A DNA stretch of 36,114 nt from Calditrichota bacterium (GTDB taxonomy: Bacteria; Zhuqueibacterota; Zhuqueibacteria; Thermofontimicrobiales; Thermofontimicrobiaceae), in contig JAADFU010000012.1 of assembly GCA_013152715.1 (NCBI GenBank), positions 1 through 36,114 on the forward strand. The letters run 5' to 3'. Under the pieces are notes generated by a model that did not search any database, was not told the origin of the DNA, and saw only the letters and a list, made by a program, of their open reading frames with translations. Position numbers and translations under genes: made by a program. Below, piece after piece: positions 26,426 through 34,620 of the stretch; the first letter of the stretch is position 1, and each line of letters starts with the position of its first letter.

Positions 26426-27115
26426 ATGAGGCGTCTTGCTTGTGTCAACTTATTGTTAGTATTGATAATGGGTTCTGCTGCAAAGATTTGGTCTCAAGTG
26501 GAATATTATTACGATTATGAATTTGTCAGCAAAATAGTAATCACAGACAAGAAAGTGATTGACAAATTGGTTTTGGACTTATTCCTGGCTGAAACAAATG
26601 TTGAGAAAATTGAAATTTTCGACATCGACGGGAATGGCCCTGGTGAAGGCGATTTGCTCCGTGTTGATCCTTCGAGAAATGTGCATACGTTAAGCATGCT
26701 GACAAAAGAGACAAAGGACATTTTGAATGGGATTGAGAAAGATCCGAATGCAGGAGATGAAGGGTTGACAATTAATATCGGCGAACACCCGAGTACGCCT
26801 GAGGAAGAAATTCTCTCAATTATTGGCAATGTCATCATGAAAATCTATGCGCATGATCAACCGCTGAAGTTGTATTTCGAGCAAGACGAGGATGGCACTT
26901 ATCGTTACAATTTGTACGGATACAAGAAGGAAATGTTAAAGGATTCTACCCATTTCCATTTTGGTGAAGTCAGTGAACAGCAGGTACAGGATTTGCTCAA
27001 AGCCCTCTATCAGGAATTTGCCAGTGAATATAAAGGATTTCAGCCAACAGTGGTAAGAATTCGTGAAGTGATACGGGATACAGTTTACGTGCCGCTGTAT
27101 AAAAAGAAAAAGTGA
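26426..27115 (+). CDS. Secreted protein of unknown function, last gene of the operon
   Basis: I do not recognise this 229-residue protein. It has a signal peptide (LACVNLLLVLIMGSAAKIWS) and a mixed alpha/beta mature part with an acidic segment around 65-80 (EIFDIDGNGPGEGDLL), which looks like a possible calcium-binding loop (D-x-D-x-N-G) but lacks a clear EF-hand. The last residues are basic (PLYKKKK). GAGGGG 7 bases before the ATG fixes the start. Its position, 23 bases after the TPR lipoproteins and directly before the operon terminator, makes it a candidate accessory part of the same machine. Confidence 0.75.
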   Translation: MRRLACVNLLLVLIMGSAAKIWSQVEYYYDYEFVSKIVITDKKVIDKLVLDLFLAETNVEKIEIFDIDGNGPGEGDLLRVDPSRNVHTLSMLTKETKDILNGIEKDPNAGDEGLTINIGEHPSTPEEEILSIIGNVIMKIYAHDQPLKLYFEQDEDGTYRYNLYGYKKEMLKDSTHFHFGEVSEQQVQDLLKALYQEFASEYKGFQPTVVRIREVIRDTVYVPLYKKKK

Positions 27116-27137
27116 ATTCGATTGTCAGCGTTTTGTC

Positions 27138-27185
27138 AGGCAGGTGGAAGTGCGGGATAGCGCCATTCATCTGCCTTTTTATTTT
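27138..27185 (+). terminator. Rho-independent terminator closing the ten-gene operon
   Basis: AGGCAG (27138-27143) pairs with CTGCCT (27171-27176), continued by GTGGA with TTCAT and, after a small bulge, GTGC with GCGC around a GGGATA loop. The stem is followed by TTTTTATTTT. It lies 22 bases after the stop codon at 27115 and marks the end of the transcript that starts near 10038. Confidence 0.85.
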
Positions 27186-27424
27186 GCGCGTTGTTCGGGG
27201 TACGAGTCTGGCTAATTGCGAATGTTTTTCTCACAGAGGCGAATCAGGAAGATCTTTTCAGATGGCTAAAATCCGCGCGACATGCCGATTATTGAAACTT
27301 TCCACTAATGGTTAATGATTCTTACGCCCAATAATTTCATTGAACTTTTTTAATTCCTTTACGTCTAAAATATTAGCTTGAACAAATTAAATCCAATTTA
27401 AATTTTATGCGGGAGGTGGATCCC
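27186..27424 (+). other. Gene-free gap between operons
   Basis: No credible gene. A short frame here (from 27112) runs through the terminator and has no ribosome binding site. TTGAAC at about 27342 and a TAAAAT 20 bases later form a poor promoter for the next gene; nothing better is visible. Confidence 0.4.
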
Positions 27425-28657
27425 ATGCGTCGAATGCAAAATATTTTGCCTCGATTGTTGTTCGTTATATTTTTAGCTACGTTTTTATTCGCCGGGTGCT
27501 ATACGCAATTGGAAAGACCTCGTGTTGATACGGATGATGAATATTATTATGAGGAAGAAACAGCGCCGGAGGAACAGGGGCAATCCCAGCAAGAGCCTTA
27601 TTATGACCAGTCCGACACTACCGTTGTAAATTATAATTATTACAATAACAATTACTACTTCGATCCGTTCATGGATCCCTGGGATTATTGGTATGGTGCA
27701 AATTATAATCCTTATTTTTATGGCTATTATTACAGCGGATTTTATCCTGGTTATTGGTGGGATCCCTACTATCATCCCTATTATCCAGGATGGTATGCCG
27801 GATTTTATGGCGGTTATTACGACTGGTGGAATTATGACAACTACTGGTACGGCGGCGGTATGTACTGGGTCGCCGGGACAAAAAAGAAGCGGTCTTTTGA
27901 TCGTCGGTCGATAGGGCAACTCGATCGTGAAGTTCGCCGCGTACAGAGGGAATCCGTGCGCAAAGTACAAAGGGTGCCGCGAAGCGAGGATGTCGGAAAT
28001 AGAATTGTCGATAGAGGCGACAATCGGCGAGGCCAGTTGGAACCGAATCGTCAGACCAGACCTGTCTCCGGAGAGAGGCAAACGCTTGCTAAACCCAAAA
28101 ATGACGCTTTGCCGAATCGTGATGCGAGAAAAACGACAGTGAATCGCAGAAGAATGACTATTGTTCGTCCTGAAGGAAGAATTATCAAGCGTCGACCCAC
28201 GACGGGAAAAACTTATGTCCCACAAGCCGGACGGAAAACAATTGTTCGTGCGCCTGGGTCAGATGCCCGGCCTGATAAAAATGTGAGAAAACCAAGTTCG
28301 AAGAGATCAGGGGATGCAATTCGAACAAATCCGAAGTCAAAATCAAAAAGACCGGCGCCACAAGTGCGACCCAAGAGTAAATACAATCCGCCGCGGATAA
28401 GTAAAAAAGGAAATAGCAGCAGCTACAGACCGCATTTGCGTCCCGCGGCCAGAACAAATAGAAGCAGCACGAGTATTCGTCGCAGCAGCAGGTCCATTCC
28501 CAGTAGAAGTTACACGCGTCCTTCGACGAGCCGACCCAGCAGTCATTATTCACGTCCGAGCGTAAATCATAGTTCAGGCTCAGTTTCCAGACCTGCTCCG
28601 TCGCGTTCATCGAGTTCCGGGAGTAAAAGTTCCGGGTCAAAAACGAAGAATAAATAA
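27425..28657 (+). CDS. Aromatic-rich lipoprotein with basic Arg/Ser tail
   Basis: The start is set at ATG 27425 (410 residues) because GGGAGGTGG lies just before it and would be coding in the longer frame from 27407. Lipobox FLFAGC gives an acylated cysteine near residue 24. Residues ~55-145 are extremely rich in Tyr, Trp, Asn and Gly (for example YNYYNNNYYFDP and YYDWWNYDNYWYGGG), and residues ~155-410 are rich in Arg, Lys, Ser and Pro, with a very basic charge and low complexity towards the end (RPSTSRPSSHYSRPSVNHSS). I do not recognise a catalytic domain. Such composition suggests a surface or matrix-associated polymer-binding protein. It is 26 bases before a barrel gene and probably co-transcribed with it. 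Confidence 0.82.
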   Translation: MRRMQNILPRLLFVIFLATFLFAGCYTQLERPRVDTDDEYYYEEETAPEEQGQSQQEPYYDQSDTTVVNYNYYNNNYYFDPFMDPWDYWYGANYNPYFYGYYYSGFYPGYWWDPYYHPYYPGWYAGFYGGYYDWWNYDNYWYGGGMYWVAGTKKKRSFDRRSIGQLDREVRRVQRESVRKVQRVPRSEDVGNRIVDRGDNRRGQLEPNRQTRPVSGERQTLAKPKNDALPNRDARKTTVNRRRMTIVRPEGRIIKRRPTTGKTYVPQAGRKTIVRAPGSDARPDKNVRKPSSKRSGDAIRTNPKSKSKRPAPQVRPKSKYNPPRISKKGNSSSYRPHLRPAARTNRSSTSIRRSSRSIPSRSYTRPSTSRPSSHYSRPSVNHSSGSVSRPAPSRSSSSGSKSSGSKTKNK

Positions 28658-28683
28658 ATCAAGCAAAAGATGGAGAGATGCAC

Positions 28684-29976
28684 ATGCGATACGGTAAATT
28701 TTTAATCATAATGATAGTTGGTTTATTTTCAACAACCGTTTTTGCTCAAAGTGAAGCCTTCTTTTTGGGAACGAGCGCCGGTGTCGGAGGCAGAGCCCTT
28801 TCGATGGGAAGTGCTTACGTGGGCGTTTCGGATGATTATTCAGCTACCCTGTGGAACCCTGCCGGTCTCACGCAGCTTCGTCGGATGGAATTGTTCACTT
28901 CCATTACGAATTTCAAATTGACTAACGATGCCTCTTTCAAGAGTCAAGTGCAAACGGATAAGACTTCCAAAACAAAATTGAACTCAATCGGTTTTGCCTT
29001 CCCCATTCCGACTTATCGCGGCAGCATGGTTTTTGCTGTCGGATACAACAAAATCAGAAATTTTGACGAGGGATTTGCTCTGCAGGGATTCAATCCGCTC
29101 GATACGGTTCGGGCTGAACAGGGTTTTACCGAAGTGGAAGAAGGCGACATGGCAAATTGGGTTTTTGCCGGTGCAGTTCAAGTGACTCCGAACCTTTCCG
29201 TGGGCGCGGCTTTTAATTTATGGCGTGGGGAAGATTCTTTTGATTGGGCGTTCAATGAAAATGATGTAAATAATAATTACTATTACAACAGTTACGATTA
29301 TTTGCAGCAGATTCGGACGAATTTTTCAGCGACAAATTTCAAATTGGGCGCGTTTTATCAGTTGGGATTTCTCGGCAGAATCGCCGGGACCATTGCTACG
29401 CCCGTAAAAATCAAAGCAAAAGAAAACTGGCGTGAGACCGTGTCTCAGGTCGAAGATGCCGACAGTCCTAATCAGAATTACCAGAATAGCGAAGGCGGGA
29501 AATGGGACTACGGCATACGTTCACCGTTTACATTTACAGTCGGCGCGGCTTTGACGATGCTGCCGAATATTGTGCTGTCTGCAGATGCGGAGTACACTGA
29601 CTGGTCGCAGACACGCTACACCTCTGAGCCGCCGGTGGGTAATGAGTATCGAAAAAATTTGGATTTCAAAAATAATTTTCGTGCTACAACAACGATCCGC
29701 ATGGGCGGCGAATTTACTATTCCATTTATCAATACGCAAGTTCGCGCCGGCATTATTCACCAGCCTTCGCCGTTAGTAAATGCGCCTAAAGAAGCGAATC
29801 GCCTATTTTACACAGCAGGAATCGGCTTGCTTTTGGACAAGCAATTCAAACTCGACATCGCTTACGTCACTGGCGGCTATGAAAGACAAGGCAGCTACTT
29901 AAACGAATATTTTAATAATGTTACTGAAAAAATTAAAGTTGACCAAGTTTACGCAACAATGTCGATTCGATTTTAG
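28684..29976 (+). CDS. Outer-membrane barrel, OmpP1/FadL-PorV type
   Basis: A 430-residue barrel with signal peptide (LIIMIVGLFSTTVFA) and the family's N-terminal hallmark GGRALSMGSAYVGVSDDYSA followed by LWNPAGL. The remaining sequence alternates amphipathic strands and ends in a terminal strand with aromatic last residue (ATMSIRF), as needed for outer-membrane assembly. FadL-type proteins carry hydrophobic compounds; PorV-type relatives shuttle T9SS cargo, and both use this signature, so I leave the choice open. The start is at 28684 rather than 28678: GGAG is 8 bases ahead of the former and too close to the latter. The aromatic lipoprotein gene precedes it; a strong terminator follows. Confidence 0.85.
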   Translation: MRYGKFLIIMIVGLFSTTVFAQSEAFFLGTSAGVGGRALSMGSAYVGVSDDYSATLWNPAGLTQLRRMELFTSITNFKLTNDASFKSQVQTDKTSKTKLNSIGFAFPIPTYRGSMVFAVGYNKIRNFDEGFALQGFNPLDTVRAEQGFTEVEEGDMANWVFAGAVQVTPNLSVGAAFNLWRGEDSFDWAFNENDVNNNYYYNSYDYLQQIRTNFSATNFKLGAFYQLGFLGRIAGTIATPVKIKAKENWRETVSQVEDADSPNQNYQNSEGGKWDYGIRSPFTFTVGAALTMLPNIVLSADAEYTDWSQTRYTSEPPVGNEYRKNLDFKNNFRATTTIRMGGEFTIPFINTQVRAGIIHQPSPLVNAPKEANRLFYTAGIGLLLDKQFKLDIAYVTGGYERQGSYLNEYFNNVTEKIKVDQVYATMSIRF

Positions 29977-30000
29977 CTGATATTTAAAAATAAAACTTGA

Positions 30001-30044
30001 AAAAGTCTCTGTTATTGATTAATTTAATGGCAGAGACTTTTTTT
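30001..30044 (+). terminator. Rho-independent terminator after the barrel gene
   Basis: AAAAGTCTCTG (30001-30011) and CAGAGACTTTT (30031-30041) form an 11-bp stem with a 19-base loop, followed by T to 30044. It ends 16 bases before the ATG of the next gene, and no promoter is visible between the two. Confidence 0.85.
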
Positions 30045-30060
30045 GTGAGGGCTAATTCGA

Positions 30061-32178
30061 ATGTTTGCCAGGACGATCATTTTTTTCATAATAGCAGCCC
30101 GGCTGAGTTTTTGGCCTATTAATTTATTGGGAAATGACAATAAAGATGAGGCGGAAAAACTGTTTCAACAGGCGCTCGTTTCCCTGCAGAAAAAAGACAC
30201 CACTCAGGCAGTGATTTACCTCAAAGGAGCTACTCGAAAAAATTACAAATTAGCCAAGGCGCACAATCAGCTTGCACTGATTTACATGAATGCGGGAACA
30301 GTCTATGGCAGATTTAAAGCCACGTTTGAAATCGAAAAGGCGATCCGGTGTGACTCGAAAAATTTGCAATATCGTTTCAATCAGGCGCTTTTGAATTTGA
30401 AAAAAGGAATGACAAGTCTCGCCGAACATCAATTCAAAAAAATTCTCGAAAAAGATCCTGACAATTATCAGTGTTATCTTCATCTTGCTTCCATAAAAGA
30501 AAATGAACTTCTGCACTACCAGAACATGGTCAGCATTGATCCCGGCAGCGATGGCGTTATTTTTTTTCAAGAATTTGCTGATAAACTACTGGATCAGACT
30601 GCGGAATATTATCGCAAAGCAATTTCTCTGCGGCCTCAGGAAACTGAACCTTATTATCGGCTATCGCTCATTTTTTATGAATTTGACCGATTGAAAGAAA
30701 TGATTCAATTATTGGAGAGCGCGGTTAAAATCAATCCCCGCGACAAAAATTGCCATCTTTTTCTGGGCTTTGGCTATCATGGTTTGAGGGAATACGAGCT
30801 TGCGAATTCGGAATATGAAAAGGCGAAAAAATTAATGAGTCCGGAAGAGTGGGCAGTGATGGAGTCAATTGAGCCAATTTTATCGGACAGCAAGAAGGTT
30901 GAATTTCTCGCCATGGGACCGCGGAAAAAGCATGATTTTGTTAACAATTTTTGGCGAAAAAATGAACCATTTTATCTGTCAAAAATAAACGAGCGAAAAT
31001 TGGAGCATTACAGCCGGGTGGCTTATGCGAATTTGCGCTTTTCCGATCCCAGGAAAAATATCGAAGGCTGGCAAACCGACATGGGCAAAGTTTACATCCG
31101 CTACGGCAAGCCCAAATATCGTTTTCGCACGCGGCCTTATCTCGGCGCTCACTCGCCTGGCACGAGGAATCCGTTGGTGCATTCGCGGGAAATCTGGATT
31201 TATCCTGATTTCAGATTCAAATTTGAAGATGAGTATCTTTCCGGCGCTTACACTTTTGCCCGGGATTATTCACCCGAATTTGATTACAAGCTGATTTATG
31301 AAAACATGACTAAAGAAAAGCCGCAATATTATCAAATGTTCCCTGATTCGATGACTTTCACGCCGCCGCTTGATATTGTCCGATTTTTTGACGTGAGGAA
31401 AATGCCTGATCCGGAATTTTGTTTTGGCATCCCGCTCGACTCGATTCGTTATCAGGGCGTCCTGCCAATCGGCAAAAATCTGAAATCAGGGCTTTTTATT
31501 TTTGATGAAAATTGGAAAAAAGTACTTGAGAAAAAACAGAACTTCCGGCTTGTCAAGGAAAATTTCGTTGATATCGGGAAACAACTATTTTTCACTTCGC
31601 ACACGGGCGCGCCGCTCAAGCCTGGGAATTATCATTACGCGCTGGAATTTGAGGATGATTTTTCCGGCAAAAGGGCGAAAATTCACGCTGATTTAGTCGC
31701 CGACAGCGTGGCGACTAAACACGTGAAAATGAGTCAGATTCTAGTGGCGAAAAAAATTGACCCGCGCATTTACGTTTCTGCGCAGACGAGATCGGATTTT
31801 GATATTTTTCCTAATCCGACGCATAAATTCACTAAGGGCGAGCCGGTTGCGGTTTACTTTGAAATTTATCAACTTGCGTCGGGGAATGACGGCAAATGCC
31901 GCTATCGCATCGAATATCGCGTGGGCGAAGATATTTCATCCGCCTCCATTTTTGTACGTGCCCTGATGCGGCTTGGCGTGAAGAAAAATCCCGGAACAGT
32001 CACGACATCTTACGAATATTCTTCAAATAAGAGCCGGGTCGTTCACTATCAGTATCTTACGCTATCACAAAAATCAGCAGCAAGACAAAAATTGACAATT
32101 ACCGTCACTGATTTGGTGTCAGGGAAGAAGGACAGCCAGTCGATTTCATTGGAAATTCCGGAAAAGGAGAAGCAGTAG
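30061..32178 (+). CDS. TPR and GWxTD-domain protein
   Basis: The 705-residue protein has an N-terminal hydrophobic segment (TIIFFIIAARLSFWPINLL), probably a signal peptide. TPR repeats cover about residues 28-265 (EAEKLFQQALVSLQKKDTTQ, AKAHNQLALIYMNAG, NCHLFLGFGYHGLREYELAN). A GWxTD domain follows with its motif EGWQTDMGKVYIRYGKP (GWQTD at 336-340), and a beta-rich C-terminal part about 450-705. GWxTD proteins are typical of Acidobacteria, Gemmatimonadota and FCB lineages; their function is not established. GTGAGGG 10 bases before the ATG is the ribosome binding site. The upstream terminator at 30044 suggests expression by read-through or an unseen promoter. It is directly followed by the reductase gene. 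Confidence 0.87.
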   Translation: MFARTIIFFIIAARLSFWPINLLGNDNKDEAEKLFQQALVSLQKKDTTQAVIYLKGATRKNYKLAKAHNQLALIYMNAGTVYGRFKATFEIEKAIRCDSKNLQYRFNQALLNLKKGMTSLAEHQFKKILEKDPDNYQCYLHLASIKENELLHYQNMVSIDPGSDGVIFFQEFADKLLDQTAEYYRKAISLRPQETEPYYRLSLIFYEFDRLKEMIQLLESAVKINPRDKNCHLFLGFGYHGLREYELANSEYEKAKKLMSPEEWAVMESIEPILSDSKKVEFLAMGPRKKHDFVNNFWRKNEPFYLSKINERKLEHYSRVAYANLRFSDPRKNIEGWQTDMGKVYIRYGKPKYRFRTRPYLGAHSPGTRNPLVHSREIWIYPDFRFKFEDEYLSGAYTFARDYSPEFDYKLIYENMTKEKPQYYQMFPDSMTFTPPLDIVRFFDVRKMPDPEFCFGIPLDSIRYQGVLPIGKNLKSGLFIFDENWKKVLEKKQNFRLVKENFVDIGKQLFFTSHTGAPLKPGNYHYALEFEDDFSGKRAKIHADLVADSVATKHVKMSQILVAKKIDPRIYVSAQTRSDFDIFPNPTHKFTKGEPVAVYFEIYQLASGNDGKCRYRIEYRVGEDISSASIFVRALMRLGVKKNPGTVTTSYEYSSNKSRVVHYQYLTLSQKSAARQKLTITVTDLVSGKKDSQSISLEIPEKEKQ

Positions 32179-33069
32179 TTGGAAAAGAAACGAATTTTGA
32201 TCACCGGAGGCAGCGGTTTTGTCGGGGGCCATCTTATTCACTTGGCAAAAAGAAAATTTGAAGTTCATGCCACTTTTTTTAACCATCCGGTAACCATGCC
32301 CGGCGTAAACTTTCACCGCATTGACATGGCCCAATCCGCTTCTGCGGAAAAACTTTTTGCCGCAGTCAATCCCGACGTCATCATTCACACGGCTGCTATT
32401 TCCAATCCGGATTTTTGTGAAAAAAATAAGTACCTCGCCCGAACGATAAATTTCGCTTTTTCCGCCCAATTGTTTGATTTTGCCAGAAAAAATCAACGGA
32501 GGTTTATTTTTACTTCTTCAGATTTAGTGTTCGACGGCACAAGGAAAAATTACACTGAAAATTCCTTGACAAACCCGCTTAATTTTTATGCCAGAACAAA
32601 AGTCGATGCCGAAAATTATATTTTGAAATATTCAGCCAATGCAGTAATCGCGAGATTGGCGCTGGTTTACGGCTTGGGAATAACGAGAAAAAATACTTTT
32701 TTCGAGACGACAATAAAAAAAATGCAATCGGGTGAGCAGGTGGTACTATTTGATGATCAGTTTCGCGCGTCCATCTGGGTCAATGACCTGGCGGTGACGC
32801 TGCTGGAATTGGCTGCGAATGATTTTCGCGGCATAATTCATCTCGGCGGGGGCGAATGTCTCAGCCGCTGGGAATTTGGCAATTTGATGTGCGAGATTTT
32901 CGGATTTGAAAAAACATTGATCATTCGCAAATCGATGGAAGAAGTGAGAACAACAGCGCCGCGACCGAAAAAAATTTGCTTGGACAACACGCTGGCAAGA
33001 CAAGTTTTGCGAAGCAAAATCCGCAAGCCAAGCGAGGCGTTGCCGATAATCCGAAAATCTGTGAATTAA
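32179..33069 (+). CDS. SDR-family reductase, RmlD (dTDP-4-dehydrorhamnose reductase)-like
   Basis: The 296-residue protein begins with TTG immediately after the stop of the GWxTD gene (GGAG 9 bases ahead), so the two are translationally linked. It shows the extended-SDR NAD(P)-binding motif ITGGSGFVGGHL (about residues 7-18), DVIIHTAAISNPDFCE (about 65-80), the active-site serine region FTSSDLVFDG and the catalytic Y-x-x-x-K in FYARTKVDAE. The pattern fits RmlD-type sugar-nucleotide reductases, which finish dTDP-rhamnose synthesis; other rhamnose genes are not nearby, so the substrate is uncertain. It is cytoplasmic. No terminator is obvious after it. Confidence 0.87.
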   Translation: MEKKRILITGGSGFVGGHLIHLAKRKFEVHATFFNHPVTMPGVNFHRIDMAQSASAEKLFAAVNPDVIIHTAAISNPDFCEKNKYLARTINFAFSAQLFDFARKNQRRFIFTSSDLVFDGTRKNYTENSLTNPLNFYARTKVDAENYILKYSANAVIARLALVYGLGITRKNTFFETTIKKMQSGEQVVLFDDQFRASIWVNDLAVTLLELAANDFRGIIHLGGGECLSRWEFGNLMCEIFGFEKTLIIRKSMEEVRTTAPRPKKICLDNTLARQVLRSKIRKPSEALPIIRKSVN

Positions 33070-33072
33070 TCC

Positions 33073-33101
33073 TTGCATTTTAGGCGACAATTTGTTATTA
33101 T
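33073..33101 (+). promoter_or_regulatory. Promoter of the transporter/P-loop gene pair
   Basis: TTGCAT (33073-33078), a 17-base spacer and TATTAT (33096-33101), about 92 bases of leader before the ATG at 33200. It lies directly after the reductase stop codon. Confidence 0.55.
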
Positions 33102-33199
33102 TAACCACTTTTTTATTCCAAACATTGAAAAAATCCTGACGATCTGCGCTGTCTCTCATCGAATCAGGGAATTGACCGGATTTTTGGAAGGAGAAAATT

Positions 33200-34594
33200 A
33201 TGGCCACTCTGGCGCTGGAAAAACCTGAACATTCCACTGCTTTTCGCGTGCGTCGCTTTCTGAACTGGTTCCCCATGGGACTGACTTACGCGTTTTTGTA
33301 CATGGCGCGATACAACCTGACTGTCTCGAAAAATGCGCTTGGCTCTTTAATGTCAAAAGAAGATTTCGGCATTATTTTCGGCGCAGGAACGATCACGTAC
33401 GCCTTCGCCTTTTTGCTGAACGGGCCGCTCACTGACCGGCTGGGCGGCAAAAAAGCTATTTTGACCGGAGCCTTCGGTGCCGCAGTTATGAACATTTTGC
33501 TGGGAATTTTGACGTATCTCATCGTTGCCAAAGGTATGGCGATCAATATCGCGCTGGCGTTTTCCATTGTTTATGCCGGTAATATGTATTTCCAGAGTTT
33601 CGGCGCCGTGGCAATCGTGAAAGTGAACTCGTCCTGGTTCCACGTCCGCGAGCGCGGAGTTTTTGGCGGTATTTTTGGCATTCTCATTTCGTTGGGAATT
33701 TATTTTGCCTTTGATTGGGGAACGGCAATTGTGGAGGCGACCCAGGCGAATCCTGAGGTGGAACTCAGTTGGATTCAGCATCTGATTCGTTCCGCTGTCG
33801 GAATTTCGCCCGAGGGCGTCGATCAAACCTGGTGGGTCTTTTTCATTCCGGCGATGCTATTACTGACCTTTTTTGTGATTGAATTGTTTTTGTTGCGAGA
33901 TAAACCTTCTCAGTCCGGATTTGAAGACTTTGACACCGCAGACGCTTCTTCCGGCGAGGAAGAGGAGCCGTTTGATTTCAAATTATTGCTGAAGAAAATT
34001 TTGACCAATAAAATTATTCTCACTATTGCCATTATTGAATTTTGCACGGGAGTGCTACGCCAGGGAATTATGCACTGGTACCTGATTTTCACCAACGAAA
34101 TTGGTCTCAGCTCCGATCATTTCATGCGCGAGCACTGGGGATTGATTTTGATGCTCGCCGGATCTTTCGGCGGAATTTTTGCCGGATTTGTTTCCGACCA
34201 CATTTTTGGTTCGCGCCGGGGACCTGTAGCGGCGCTATTTTACGGTCTAATGATTGTATTGACCCTTATCATGGGTTTTACTTTGCACATGAATCCTTAC
34301 GTTCTGGGAGCAATTGTTACACTGATGTCGCTGGCAGTCATCGGAACGCACGGTATGTTGTCGGGGACCGCGACCATGGATTTCGGCGGACGAAAAGGCG
34401 CCGCCACCGCTGTCGGTTTGATTGACGGATTTGTCTATCTGGGAACCGGTTTTCAGGCCATCACGCTCGGATTTTTGCTGTCAAAAAGCTGGAGTTATTG
34501 GGCGCCGTTTCTGGTGCCGTTTGCCATTATCGGTTTTATTCTGGCGATTAAAATCTGGCACGCTTTTCCGACCGGCAAAAAATCTGTTCATTAA
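33200..34594 (+). CDS. MFS transporter of the organophosphate:phosphate antiporter (GlpT/UhpC) type
   Basis: A 464-residue protein with about 12 membrane segments. The N-terminal half has the GlpT-family arrangement: YMARYNLTVSKNALGSLMSK before the second helix and the MFS signature GPLTDRLGGKKAIL between helices 2 and 3. The central cytoplasmic loop is acidic (EDFDTADASSGEEEE, about residues 240-256), and the second half has another loop FVSDHIFGSRRGPVAAL and FGGRKGAATAVGLIDGF. Members exchange glycerol-3-phosphate, hexose phosphates or similar organic phosphates; the substrate here is not known. GAAGGAG 7 bases before the ATG fixes the start. The P-loop gene follows after 26 bases and may share the transcript. 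Confidence 0.88.
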   Translation: MATLALEKPEHSTAFRVRRFLNWFPMGLTYAFLYMARYNLTVSKNALGSLMSKEDFGIIFGAGTITYAFAFLLNGPLTDRLGGKKAILTGAFGAAVMNILLGILTYLIVAKGMAINIALAFSIVYAGNMYFQSFGAVAIVKVNSSWFHVRERGVFGGIFGILISLGIYFAFDWGTAIVEATQANPEVELSWIQHLIRSAVGISPEGVDQTWWVFFIPAMLLLTFFVIELFLLRDKPSQSGFEDFDTADASSGEEEEPFDFKLLLKKILTNKIILTIAIIEFCTGVLRQGIMHWYLIFTNEIGLSSDHFMREHWGLILMLAGSFGGIFAGFVSDHIFGSRRGPVAALFYGLMIVLTLIMGFTLHMNPYVLGAIVTLMSLAVIGTHGMLSGTATMDFGGRKGAATAVGLIDGFVYLGTGFQAITLGFLLSKSWSYWAPFLVPFAIIGFILAIKIWHAFPTGKKSVH

Positions 34595-34620
34595 CCATTA
34601 AATTTGTGAGGAGCTAAACT

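Noticed and set aside
27112-27315. 67-codon frame overlapping the operon end
   Set aside because: It runs through the terminator hairpin and has no start signals.
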